A stretch of 64,000 bases of DNA from Tenodera sinensis (lineage: Eukaryota; Arthropoda; Insecta; Mantodea; Mantidae). The position numbers were made by a program, and so were the translations under genes. The notes under the pieces were generated by a model. The model saw only the letters and a list, made by a program, of their open reading frames with translations, did not search any database and was not told the origin of the DNA. Of this stretch, positions 1 to 11,461 are shown in pieces (position 1 is the first letter of the stretch; every line of letters begins with the position of its first letter). The stretch is taken from positions 18,184,284 through 18,248,283 of the forward strand of contig CM060967.1 in NCBI GenBank assembly GCA_030765045.1. Reading direction: 5' to 3'.

Positions 1-106
1 ATGTCAATCTTAACACGAAGAAGATATAAGAATAAGAGTTTGTAAGAATGGTTAGTACAAGAGTAGAGAAAGTCATGTGAGTGCAACACATCAGATTTTT
101 TTATTT
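1..106 (+). repeat. TE-A repeat, 3' end
   Basis: This is the terminal part of the TE-A family, cut by the window edge. It shares the AACACGAAGAAGATATA block and the GTGCAACACATCAGATTTTT terminus with copies ending near 7597, 14932, 26053 and 52364. Assignment is by direct comparison inside the window. The piece has no coding content. Confidence 0.85.
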
Positions 107-1454
107 ATTCCACGAATTAAATCCTATTTTACACATAGTATATTAGGATTAAATTTTATAATGCAAATAGAATTAAAAATATTTAATTATATAATTAAAT
201 TATACAATTTTCATTGGCTGTGGCGAATAAATTGTTACACACTTGAACTCCTAAGGCAAAATGAAATATGTGGAGCGTATTTGAACGTAATGGCTGGTGT
301 TAGACTTTAACTGTATCCTTACATTGCAAATACAGGGAAAAGTAGGACTTTCAGTGACAAATTGTTGAAATAAAACCTCATCTTAGCAATATCTAAGTTG
401 AAAGAGCTGATTTATTATCAGTGTCCAGCAACTACCTCCCACAGTTCATAAACTTATGACATAAGGAACAAACTTGTGTGAGATTAACCCAGGAGTGGAC
501 GTCTAAGAAACATTAAGTTTCAAAGAGTACAGGCAAGTTTCTATAGAGCAAGAACTACTTAAGTCACATCACTTCTTTCAATTACTTTGGTAATACAGAG
601 ATATTAGCTGCACTTATGGAAATTTTTATACGAACGTTATTGGAAGACGTTCTTTCCCATAGAGGTTATTTCGTCAGAGTAGGTGTACAGGTGCGAGAAA
701 TAATATGCTGAAAATAATAAAGCAGTGAACAGTACCTAAATAAGCACTTTGAGGTTAGGAACAGAAGTTTTACTGTGTTACATATATGCGCGAAAGTCCG
801 CCATGTTAGTGTCGTCGATTGTGGCATATCGGGCATAAATATTTTTGTACACTCGCTTCCATTTCTAAAGTATTTCAACTTTATCCATCAATATTTACTG
901 CAAAAAAGTTTACCCCAAAGCACAAAGACTGTTATATTGAGAAAAAGCTATATAAAGTTTTGGAATACACTTACTGGAAATATTGCAAGAGTCTAAATAA
1001 ATTTGAAATACACAAAATTTCCAGGTGGATTTGACACATAATATTTAATGGCCATATTCTGCACATGTTAAAGACATTTCTTCAAAAAAATTTTTTTTCT
1101 GAACAAAATAGCATGTTTGGCCATTTTGGTACCAGAGTGTCTCCTTAACATGAAATAGAGAAATAAACATTTGCAAGAAAAGTGTGTATAAGAGTGAGTA
1201 TTGCTCTACATATATTTGTGAACAGTTTCTTCAAATTGAACTATTTTAAAAGTTTGTGTTACGCGACGATCGCATTATGTGTATTAGTTGAGACAGTAGA
1301 CATCTACACGTTTGTCGTGTGAGTTACATTTCATTTTGACTAGAGAGTGAAATAGATTTGAATTATGTTCGTGCAGCGCTCTTGTTGAAATTCTGCATCT
1401 GCGACTTCTTACTTCTAACCTCAAATTGCTTAGGGTAACTGTAATTGCAATTGA
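107..1454. other. AT-rich DNA, nothing recognised
   Basis: Only short chance open frames are present on both strands, with no domain motif, tRNA-like box or repeat shared with the rest of the window that I could see. Confidence 0.5.
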
Positions 1455-1730
1455 ATATCAGACCCCTGGAAGGAAGGAATGAGATGAGAACGTCCCACGG
1501 CCGGGACGGGCGCGAGCCAGAGTGCAGTGGAATAACTTCGTCTGGACAGCAGGGTTCGCCAAGCAGCCACCAGTCACATGGGTTTCGACATCGGTCTCTC
1601 CTTTCAGCAGGTTAAGCAATTACAATGCCACCTCTACGTCGAGAACAGCGGGGGAAACGTCGAAATAACCCATGGGTCAGGAATCGAACCCGCGGCTTCT
1701 CGAATGTGGGCAACAAACGTTACTTTTCTA
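1455..1730 (-). repeat. GC-rich segment with a tRNA-type B box, possible SINE
   Basis: The segment is much richer in G+C than its surroundings. On the minus strand it carries a GGGTTCGATTCC-like B box at about 1680-1692, typical of tRNA-derived SINEs. No convincing A box or poly-A tail is visible, so a full SINE is not shown. It could also be another GC-rich retroposon piece. No second copy was found in the window. Confidence 0.3.
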
Positions 1731-2098
1731 CTCTACTGTGGATTTTCTGCACCCAGTATACAGGTTTAACAACTTACACTACTGTATTATACCTGTCTTT
1801 ACTCACATTTAGAGTTACAACAATGGAGACATCAACAATAGCAAATGTTCGGATCGTATTATTGGACAAATAACGAGGCCAGTATGAACAAAGAACCGCC
1901 CCCGCCCCCAAATATTACAAACCACGGCAAAATAAACAATATAAATTTAATCCTCTAAAGTTATAATCAAACAGGACATGTGATATATCACTTCTGTTCA
2001 TTACAAAATTGATTCGCGTAATAATCCACACGCATTAACATTAATTGCTGAATTAACTCAAATACTCTTGCTACACAAAAATGAAAATCACCATATTT

Positions 2099-2173
2099 CC
2101 GTTGAAATCTCGACAGCGAATTTTTGGGTGCAATACAATATTTCCTCAACTTACTAATAGAGAAAGTAAAAAT
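2099..2173 (-). repeat. TE-A repeat, 5' end fragment (inverted)
   Basis: The reverse complement matches the opening of TE-A: the ACTTTCTCTA start, a GTATTGTATT-like block, the cacccaaaaattcg block and the gtcgagattt block. Only the first 75 or so bases of the element are present. Confidence 0.75.
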
Positions 2174-5107
2174 AAAGTTAAAATAGAAGAATTATGAATG
2201 GATATAGGAGATGGAAAAGAGTAATAAGATGTTAAAGTAAATGGTGGACATATGTAGTACACCTCTAAAATTATTTTCGCGATGCGAAAAAATCTGTTCT
2301 AACTTGGTTACAGTAAAATAATAAATATCGCCAGTTTATTCTCTGAGAAGAAATTAATTAAATTTGAAGATATGCTAAACCGTCTGGTTTAAGTAAGTAA
2401 CCCCTGCATGTTAAATATAAGGGAAAGTAATAGAAATAAGCAACCAGTCAGAATATCTACTGGCTTCCAGTGGTTAAGGTAACTGTACCAAATATTATCT
2501 TAATTATATTTGTTTTAAGTGTAACAGAATGAGTAGAGAGGGCCAGGATTTTCCATTTATGAATATTGTACGATTTATATAGCAATAAACCTTGAGTAGA
2601 CCTTTACCTTAGGGAATGCCCTCCAATAGAGATGCAAACACGTGTCTCCTTTGAGGTTATGTTTGTGTGTGAAGAGAACAGACGATTGCATGCTTTCGAG
2701 CAATAATCTCATCGAACTTGGTAAATCGTTATGCATTGAAAATGTGATCTATGATGCTCCGGAGGTGCTCCGGAAGACTGTGATGATAGCTTATCTTCTG
2801 CATACTCAGTGGCGTCTTCGAAAACACAGTATTTACTATGGTTTGTATTCTAGGAATAGAAATCCGCGCGCATTTCTAAAACAGGCCGACAAAGGGCTCC
2901 GTTATTCACGATTGCAGACTTGCACTCTTGTACAAACCATTCTTACAAACGTTGAACTTCTATAAACTTCAAGTTTATTACAAGTAATATAAGACATCTG
3001 ACGTAACCTATAAATTCTCGAGCGGAGCTCTTGACCATCAAATAACCTTTATCTAGACTTAACAGAAAAGACCACTAGGTACGTATTTGGAAAGACAAAA
3101 ATTCGCAAATTGGCTATCAGATAGTGCTAAAGTGTTAATATATAAGAAACCGAAAAAGAGGGGAAAATGGCATCCCGCACCGTGTAACAAGGAAAAACAA
3201 GCAATTGTGTTCAGGATTGGTTGGATGGAAATAAAAGTTTAGGGATAGGAAGCAAAAGTGACATAGGGATAGAAGGCAAGAGAATCAGTGAGTTGTAGGA
3301 AATTACTAACCAATGTCATGAAGCAAGAAAAAATGAAGAGGAAAGTAATTTTAAAATGGAATGTTTAATTTAAAATAATGAACTTAGGGAAATGGAAAGT
3401 ATAAGAGAATAAGTAACTTAAAAGACGAAAATTAAAAGAAAAGACAAATTTGAACAAGGTTAACTAACAGTAGCGGAGAATAAACATCACACGTGAAAAA
3501 CTATATGTAGGGAATTTCGGAGGGCTGTTCAATGATAGAGGGTTTAGGGCCCAAGTTCATGGACAACTCAAGATGTATATGCTTTGGTATTCAATAAATT
3601 CATATTTATATTAATACTTATACACTGCCAACTGAGGAAATCGAAACCCTAGAATCACATTATTTCGATCTTCTCTTGTTATAACAGAAAATTAGTTTAT
3701 ATATCTCGCTTTATTTCTCAGATTAGGTAATAAATAACCTTTTGATCTGGAAAGATACATTAATTGTTAAAGCAACAATTGCTAAAAACACAGCGTGTAT
3801 TATTTTGATTGTTAATCTATTGTAATTTGTAACAAATTATTTTTACAGTGATTTATTAGATACAGTTGGCGACACAAAGTAAGAGAATGACCTACAGATA
3901 ATTATCTTATTGCATATTTCATTGTAGGTACAAGAGCAATAAGGGAATCAGTAAGTCTTAACGATAAAATGGTATTTTAAAATACAAACGTAGTAAGATT
4001 TTATGGTTTTCCAGTTTTGCAAAAGGCAAGTAGAATGAAGAGAACTTCAGAAGTTTTTCTCAGAAATTGAAACTTTATATTTCATGTCATGAAAATGTCT
4101 TAAATATTTGTATTTTAATTAAAATCGTGAGAATACAAAATATCACACTGTCACAAGCCCGTATATTTGACAGGCAGGCGTTCCTCCAAAACTTACCTAG
4201 CCCAACATTTCTACGGCCTCCCAACATTTACTTGGTTTAAAATTCGCGGGCTGTTGCTAATACGTTTTGGGTTTTGCAACACTTTATTTGTACACATATC
4301 CCGTTCTGTTAATATATAGCACTTTGACAGTCGTGTTTTCATTTTGTGAAGGAAAACAAACGAATGCTTTTTGAGGTTAGGTGTGTAGAACAGAAGAGTG
4401 GCAAACCTGTTTAAAATCAGTCAATGAAAATGGTGCATATAATATATACCTAAGAAAAATTAGCTGAAACAGCTAATATGATGGATTATTTTGAATGCAG
4501 TGCTTGTAGTGATATAGATGAAATAGCAGATAATGGAAGCTGAAGCGATGTTTTGAATATCATTTTATTTGAACAATACCTAGATGTTTGAATAAAGAAT
4601 TTAATAAGTTGAGGTTATGATTCTTCACTCGTAGAGTAATGGAAATTAGGTTTGTGGCTTTGCAGATCCAAACGCAGATTCTGTTTTCAGATTTGAGGTA
4701 CATTAGTATCTTCAAGGCCAACATAGCAATTTAGGAGATTACGCCTGAAATAATGTCTGATGGAAAATTTCAATCTCGCTAAAGCTCCTCCATTTTCCGA
4801 AACAAGTGACAAGGCGACATATTGGGAGAGTATGGTGAAAGTTCTAGTGTCTCTCAACCCCACTTCTGCAACAATAGCAGTGGGCGTCATCATCCAAAAC
4901 AATAGACTGCGTTCGCAAGGTTTGGGCCTTTTGAGTGGAATTATAGATACCTGCCTAGCGGAAGTATTGCATTTCAACCAAAAATTCGATAGAAGTAGAA
5001 GGTAAAAATGGAATGATTGTCCTTTATGCGTTCCTAAACCGCGAAATTTGCCACGTATGTGTACATTTTCACCGAAAAGGTTTCCATGCTATCCATTTTA
5101 CTATGCA
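2174..5107. other. Unannotated AT-rich stretch
   Basis: No supported gene is seen. A short patch near 3893-3960 resembles the TE-A 3' region in reverse orientation (the cattgtaggtacaag block). Open frames at 2642-2965 and 4687-5005 have no recognisable domain; the latter region reads open on both strands, which is usual for chance frames. The rest shows nothing beyond AT-rich sequence. Confidence 0.45.
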
Positions 5108-5300
5108 ATGTGTTACATTCACATGGTTTCTTCTACTCAGTTTTCTTTTACGTAACATTCACATACTGCCCCTTCAACATAAAATTCATACAATTTTCTG
5201 TGATTGAAATAGAAAAGTGCATTACTTTCACACGGTTTTCTCTACTTGCTTTTGCTTTACGTCATAATTTATATGTTCTCTGCAACGTATAATTCATAGA
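5108..5300. repeat. Two diverged tandem units of about 110 bases
   Basis: Unit one starts near 5110 (gtgttacattcacatggttt) and unit two near 5219 (attactttcacacggttt). Both continue through a cttttacgt-type block, a cataattca-like block and a short AT-rich end. Identity is moderate by eye. The pair lies directly before a (TG)n tract. Origin is unknown. Confidence 0.55.
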
Positions 5301-5308
5301 ATCGATGG

Positions 5309-5309
<1 letters not shown>

Positions 5310-5357
<48 letters not shown>

Positions 5358-5367
5358 TGTGTCTGTA
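5310..5367. repeat. (TG)n microsatellite
   Basis: A near-perfect TG dinucleotide run with two TC interruptions at its right end. Unlike several other TG tracts here, it is not embedded in a recognisable TE-A copy. Confidence 0.95.
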
Positions 5368-5462
5368 TGAAGTAGATAAACTCCAGTATCGGTTGATCGT
5401 TCACCGTGAACATTGGCGTATCAACTGTCTTTATTATGAGTAGCGGAGAAAGGAAGGGAGGG

Positions 5463-5503
<41 letters not shown>
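5463..5503. repeat. Poly(A) tract of 41 bases
   Basis: An uninterrupted A run preceded by a purine-rich stretch (aaaggaagggagg). It could be the tail of a retroposed transcript on the plus strand, but no element body or flanking duplication was recognised. Confidence 0.9.
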
Positions 5504-5505
<2 letters not shown>

Positions 5506-6171
5506 CAGAACAGATGAAAATTGCACAGTATTTTGCGTTCTCTTTTAATAGTTACATGGAATTAGATATTATTAGTGAATCATTCTAATTTGTAAATAAT
5601 CTTTTCTTGTAAACTTGGTCCACAAACTAGAGATCATTGCAAAAGCATCAGGAACTTATAGAACATAAAGCTATCTAATTACTTTTGATTAAAACACTTC
5701 TTACAGTCTTCCCTTTGTGTTCTGCCGTTGGAGAAAAAATAATGAAAATATCTTGAGGCTAATATTTGCTTTATTACGTTGTACTTAAAGAGTGACAGCC
5801 AGGCTACAGAGATACAAATGACTTTCCTAGAAACTTTACATTTTCGCGTGGGCGTCTTAATGAAGGTCTGACTCGTGGCATCTACACATAATGTGCCTTA
5901 CCTCTAGAGGAAAGAAGTCTCTAGCTACTTTTTTCTTGTTTTGGGGACATCAAAGACTCGGCTGTTCTTAGCACATCCTCTATTCAATGGCAGAAAATGA
6001 AGGCACCAGCAGCCATTGAGCTCGAAGCATTCAGCACTTCATAATAGTTCTGAGAAAGATAGGCATTGCCTATTTGCAAAATACAGAACACTAATACTGT
6101 TCTGTGCTTCCATTGAAACGTCACTTTCATGTTTTTGTTAATTAGAAATAATGACATTCTCGTACTTAAAG
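5504..6171. other. Unannotated AT-rich stretch
   Basis: No open frame with domain features, no shared repeat and no promoter-like cluster was seen. Confidence 0.45.
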
Positions 6172-6674
6172 CTTGACTTTTTCTACTCTTGTACTAACTA
6201 TTCTTATAAACTCTTTTTTACTCAAAAACGAAAAGTCGGTTAAAAACCAAAGTTGGTATTTAAGTTTAATGTGTTTCAAGGATGCGACACGAAGATTTTG
6301 AAAAAAATAGCCCCACCCTAAACTACCCTTTACATGTAAAATTTTTCGAAAACTTTGATTTTCTTGAAAATGGTTCTAACGATTTTGATTAAAATACCAT
6401 ATATTTGAGATATTTTTATGACAAATGAAATGTATATCTTGAATTTTCGGGCTATAGCTCCTGTAGTCGTATTTACTCTGGACGACTTTTGCATAACTGG
6501 TAAACCGTTAGAGACAAACCAAATTATACTATACAAAAAATGTAGATCTTGCTAAAATACACAGTTTATGTCGAAATAAATTTTTTGTAGAGTAAACCAT
6601 TTCGGAGATATTCCTTGTGTCAGTTTCGGAAAACTTGAAAACTTTCGTGAAATGCAAAATTGTTGTTCATCTTT
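6172..6674 (+). repeat. TE-A repeat, rearranged copy
   Basis: About 40 bases resembling the inverted TE-A 3' end (gactttttctactcttgtac) are followed directly by the internal plus-strand part from ctcaaaaacgaaaagtcgg to gttgttcatctttt. The next TE-A copy then begins at once. The normal 5' third and the 3' fifth are missing, so this is a rearranged or nested remnant. Confidence 0.75.
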
Positions 6675-6799
6675 TTACTTTCTCTACTGGTAAGTAGGGG
6701 AAGTATTGTATTCCACCCAAAAATTCGATGTCGAGATTTCACCGGAAATACATTTTTTGAGGCCCCCTGAATCCAAAAAAAGAATTTTTAGAAAAAGGT

Positions 6800-6858
<59 letters not shown>

Positions 6859-7597
6859 TGTCAGTCTGTCAGTCTGTCACTCTGTCAGTCTGTGGACAGC
6901 ATAACTCAAAAACGAAAAGCTGGTTAAAAACCAAAGTTGGTATTTAAGTTAAATGTCTTTCAAGGATGTGACACGAAGATTTTGAAGAAAATAGCCCCAC
7001 CCTAAACTACCCTTTACATGGAAAAATTTCGAAAATTTTTATTTTCTTGAAAATGGCTCTAACGATTTTGATTAAAATGTCATATGTTTGAGATATTTTG
7101 ATGACAAATGAAATGTATATCTTGAATTTTCTGACTAGAGCCCCTGTAGTCGTATTTACTCTGGACGACTTTTGCATAACTAGTAAAGCGTTAGAGGCAG
7201 ACCAAATTATACTATACAAAAAATGTAGATCTTGCTAAAATACACAATTTATGTCGAAATAAAGTTTTTTGTAGAGTGAACCATTTCGGAGATATTCCTT
7301 GTTATGTGTGTAGTTTCGGAAAACTTTAAAACTTTCGTGAAATGGAACATTGTTGTTCATCTTTTATATGTTAAGCGTGCAAAGAGAACGGAATCTCAGA
7401 GCTTTAAAAGATTTGACTATCGCACAAAGCCTACTCTATTCTAATATTCCCCTTGTACCTACAAGGAAATAAGCAATAAGATAATTTGTACAAATGTTTA
7501 TCTCAACTAACACGAAGAAGATATAGGAATAAGAGTTTGTAAGGATGGTTAGTTCAAGAGTAGAGAAAGTCAGGCGGGTGCAACACATCAGATTTTT
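6675..7597 (+). repeat. TE-A repeat, near-complete copy
   Basis: This is one of the best reference copies, about 920 bases. In order it carries ACTTTCTCTACTGGTAAGTA, the cacccaaaaattcgatgtcg block, a (TG)n tract, ctcaaaaacgaaaagc, ccctaaactaccctttacatg, ccatttcggagatattcctt, aagaagatatagg and gcaacacatcagattttt. It encodes no recognisable transposase, so it is non-autonomous or too decayed to tell. Short open frames on its minus strand recur in other copies. Confidence 0.85.
6802..6857. repeat. (TG)n tract inside TE-A
   Basis: The TG run sits at the same internal position (after gaaaaaggtc) as the TG or CA tracts of the other TE-A copies, so it belongs to the element rather than being an independent microsatellite. 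Confidence 0.9.
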
Positions 7598-9300
7598 AAT
7601 CATGTTAATATGCACGTTTTGCACAAACAGTTTTATTACACACTTCCTTGCAACGACACCTTTGAGGGTTATTAGCTATTAAAACTTGATTTTTAGTAAA
7701 GTACCTCTGCCAAACCTATCTTTGGAGCACTTAAGTTAAACTAGCTGCTTATAAACGAGGTTATTACGTCGAAATGTGCATGAAATAGGGCTCTTTCACA
7801 TTTTATCGACTTGCATTTATCGCCGACACTAATCTCGGATACAATCATTATTGCTACTGATTCCAATGACTCGCATATAGCACTTTGTGTTTTTATCCTC
7901 CCTGCAATGATCACTGACGAACCCCAGGCGAAGCAAATTAAATGAGGGGCCGCGTTGTGGTCGCAGAAGTCACGTAACTTGCGCTCATTTGTCACAGTTA
8001 TTCTGTAATGGTGCACTTCCAGCAACATGCGAAATCCAACACATGAAGACGAATATTAGGTACATGTCTTTTGTTTTACAAAAACTTGGGTGAGGCTGTT
8101 CGCTAATGAAGAAATATTATGTATTAATGATACAGCTAACCTGCTAAAGATTTAGCTAACGTGGATGATGCAAATATGGCCACCTTAGTTTGAATTTTTA
8201 TTTTCGTGTTTATGGTACTCACTAAAAAGAAGTATACAGTCAAGCATATACTATACCTAATTGGCTATACATAAAAATATGCAATGATTTACTTCAAACC
8301 CTACTATTTTTAGTTTCAATTTTTTAAGAACTTTGCATTCTGCGTGTAATTAACCCATGTGAAGGCAATATGGCCAAGTTAAATAAAAATGTATTATTGT
8401 AGGGAAAATAAATATTTACTTTATTCTGATTGGAAATTAAGTGTAGTAGCATTATCTTAAATACAGTTATTGGATTAATATTGGTCTACTTAGAAATTAT
8501 TGTGACGTGAATTACAAATAAATCATCATCCACACACAAAGTTGGAAAAATTATTAAACTATCAAAGTCACAACATGAAAACAAACAAATAGACTACTTC
8601 TGGTCATGTGTAGGACATGTAAATAGTCTCAACACATTCCTCATGAATGTAAACACCACAAACTGCGCGCATGCGCATATCCAACACTGTCAATTCCAGG
8701 AATCGCACAAAGCCAACTATCCTTGTCCTCTTGTAAACGAAATTTTTCTTTTGAAGGATCTTCTTTTGTCTGGTACCTTTTCATGCCACACGATGCTTTT
8801 TCTTCAGCAGGCTGAGACTTGTCCATGTTCTCTTTTATAGTCGGTTGGCCATACTGTCTGACTGCAGCACCTCTTGAAAAAATAGTTCATTTATCAGTTA
8901 ATTAGAACGCATTTGAAAGAAGCATTGCATGTCAGGAAAGAACATAGAATAAACTATAATATGTGGTGCATAAACAGTAATCACTAAATAAATGAAATGA
9001 AATAACCAACACTAGGTTTATAACCTCTCCTTTCTCAAATGTCTTTATTCCATTTGTTGGGTTTTCAAATTATTCCACAAGTGGCGCTGTCTAAGGATAC
9101 ATACCTGGTCATTTAACATGCTGGTGCCATCTCTTTGAAAACATAACAATTATCAGTAGGATAGCAAATTGGCCATATTAGCTGCATTGCCCATATTTGC
9201 ATCAAGTACTTTACGTAACAATAGTCACATGGAATCCTCGCTGTAAGGTACTACTGTATAACTAAAATAGTTTCTACTGCTATGTAGTTACAACTTCGAC
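7598..9300. other. Unannotated stretch between TE-A copies
   Basis: No gene is supported. Open frames at 7741-8028 and 8641-8840 show no domain motif, and the second reads open on both strands. One strong palindromic site at 8666-8677 is listed separately. Confidence 0.45.
8666..8677. promoter_or_regulatory. Perfect NRF1/Erect-wing-type palindrome
   Basis: CGCGCATGCGCA matches the NRF-1 consensus YGCGCAYGCGCR at every position. In insects the orthologous factor is Erect wing. The site is isolated in AT-rich DNA and no promoter or gene was recognised beside it, so function is inference. Confidence 0.35.
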
Positions 9301-9362
9301 TTTTTACTTTCTCTAATAGGTATACTAAGTAGGGAAGTATTGTATTCCACCCAAAATTTCGA
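9301..9362 (+). repeat. TE-A repeat, 5' end fragment
   Basis: Begins tttttactttctctaatag and runs to ccacccaaaatttcgatg, then stops matching the family. It is a 5' end only, about 60 bases. Confidence 0.75.
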
Positions 9363-9447
9363 TGATTATTACCTTCAAGTAGACGTGGCACAGAAGTCAT
9401 GACGCGGTGTGGGTGGAACGAATGCAATAACGGGAGTTGGAATGCTT

Positions 9448-9468
9448 TGTAAGGTCAATGACCTTACA
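9448..9468. promoter_or_regulatory. Perfect IR-1 ecdysone-response-type element
   Basis: Two 10-base arms, TGTAAGGTCA and TGACCTTACA, are exact inverted repeats around one A. The core AGGTCAATGACCT matches the ecdysone receptor/USP consensus RGGTCANTGAMCY and the idealised IR-1 palindrome. It lies about 190 bases before LTR-B and 440 bases before that LTR's TATA box. The match is seen; receptor binding and a target gene are inference. Confidence 0.45.
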
Positions 9469-9639
9469 TTATTTAGGGCAGTGGGCTGCGCATTGAGGTG
9501 TGATAAAAAAGGATAGTCTATTGCATAGGCGTTGTTCGATTCGCAAAGCAGTTATTACAATGTAAATACATCAGGGAGTAAATTATGTGGTTTATTTGTG
9601 GAGAAATGTTAGTCGAAGAGAAGAAAGCAACTAACAAAC

Positions 9640-10235
9640 CGAAGTTGATACCAGGTTATGACGCTAGCCGCGGCGTACAAACAAAGGACGGTCGGGGACG
9701 GGCTGCCCCACCTCACTGGTGGTGATGTATCAAAGGTGCTCAAGGTCAGGCTGCCTCTCCGCGACTGTTCTTAACACGTGATATCAGAGCGCCAGAACAA
9801 AAGAGGGTTTTCCAGATTATTCGAGAAGTGTGCGGCAACCAGCGTATTTGTGGAAGTTTGAGAAAGGTCCGTGTTACATCACCCTCGCTATATAACGAGG
9901 CGAAGCAACCAGCAAAGTGAGTTACAGACAGGAGCCAGTTAATTCGTTGTGTGTGTGTGTGTGTGTGTGTATCGTGTTGTGAAGGAAGATAGCGAAGAAG
10001 TTATGAGTGTTGAGTGATTGTATCGTCACTTATTCTTTGAAAAACAGAGAAAGTGAAGAGTGTGAAAAGAGCGAGTCAAGGTTACGAGAAGAAAACAGTT
10101 GTTTTAATATCACAAAAGACTAAAGGCTCTATTAACATTAGTAAAAGAGAACTGTGTATTTGTGCATTCAGTTAGAAGAAAATAAACTAAGATAAAATAA
10201 TTGGACTGATTTTTATTGTGTTTAGTACAATATTA
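9640..10235 (+). mobile_element. LTR-B: long terminal repeat, probably solo
   Basis: The region recurs as parts near 15950-16260, 27325-27440, 29335-29715, 36445-36563 and 59390-59565. It has a U3-like GC-rich part (gtcggggac; tatcaaaggtgctcaaggtc), a TATATAA box at 9889-9895 flanked by CCTCG/CGAGG, a transcribed-type part (gagttacagacagg; ggaagatagcgaag) and an end like that of the 36.5 kb copy, which is followed by a primer binding site. No internal gag or pol is attached, so a solo LTR is the likely reading. Exact edges and target duplication were not determined. Confidence 0.55.
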
Positions 10236-10762
10236 AGGCACCGTGTTTGATTTATTACCATCCAGTAAAAACAGGCATTTCGGCTGACTTCTGGGTTTAA
10301 GTTATTACAGTTAATGTTACCATATGTGATAGAATTTAATTTATAATTAAAGTACACATATAATTAAAGGTTATGTTACAAAAATGGAGAGCTTCTGTCA
10401 GATGCGATGTGTAAGATGAAATTACCTGATAGTGGAGAACATCGAAACACGGGCTTAACCAAAGAGACTTTCTGAAAGGAACAGAAAACAGATGATGGCA
10501 CCAATGTAGACACAGCCCGCCGTTTGCTAGTACCAAAAGGAAATTGGCCCGGCAATGGAAAAATGAGAACGTTGCAGGGGATATCTGCTAAAGAACTGTT
10601 TAATTAAACTTCATCTCAAGCTTTCAATCCGCTATTGGAACGTGTACTCGTGTTGTTCAGTCTTTATTACTAATTGCAAAGTTTAGTTATACCTCCAATA
10701 ACTATATATTAGACAATAAAATATGTTTTGGAATACTTAAGCCTTCGTCAAATGGAAGATAG

Positions 10763-11237
10763 CTACAGTAGGCTTTGAGCGATAGTCAAATCTTTTAAAG
10801 CGTTAAGATCCCGTTCTCTTTGCACGCTTAATATATAAAAAACTGAACAACGATGCTCCATTTCATTAAAGTTTCAAGTTTTCCGAATCTGGCACAAATA
10901 ATAAGGAATATCTCCAAAATGGTTCATTCTACAATAAAATTTAGTTTGACATAAATTGTGTGTTTTAGTGAGATCTACATTTTTGTATATTAAGAGTTTG
11001 TCTATCTCTTACGAGTTATTCCGAAGTCATCCAGAGTAAACAATACTGCATAGGCTATAGCCAGAAAATTGAAAATATACATTTCATTTGTCATAAAAAT
11101 CCTTAAATATATAATGCCATTTTAATCAAAATCGTTAGAGCCATTTTCAAGAAAATAAAAATTTTCCATGTAAAGGGTAGTTTAAGGTAGATCAATTTTC
11201 TTCAAAACCTGTATCTCTCTCTCTCACACACACACAG

Positions 11238-11268
<31 letters not shown>

Positions 11269-11461
11269 GGCACAGATAGACACAGACAGACACACAGACA
11301 GACACAGACAGACACACAGACAGACACACACACACACACACAGACACACGCGCGGACCTCTTTTTAAAAATGCTTTTTTCTTTTTGGATTCAGGGAGCCT
11401 TAAAAATATATTTCCGGTGACCTCGCGACATTGAATTTTTGGGTGGAGTACAACACCCAAT
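10763..11461 (-). repeat. TE-A repeat, large inverted copy
   Basis: Reads acagtaggctttgagcg through the internal blocks to ttgaatttttgggtgga, so the minus strand carries the element from near its start to within about 150 bases of the 3' end. The usual (TG)n tract appears as a long interrupted CA array at 11219-11355. Confidence 0.8.
11219..11355. repeat. Interrupted (CA)n array inside TE-A
   Basis: About 135 bases of CA repeats interrupted by CAGA units. It occupies the element's TG-tract position and is the longest such expansion in the window. Confidence 0.9.

Noticed and set aside
2642..2965. 107-codon plus-strand frame
   Set aside because: No recognisable motif and ordinary AT-rich composition.
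4687..5005. Open frames on both strands (96 and 81 codons)
   Set aside because: Overlapping antisense openness without any domain, splice sites or coding-like codon bias; most likely chance.
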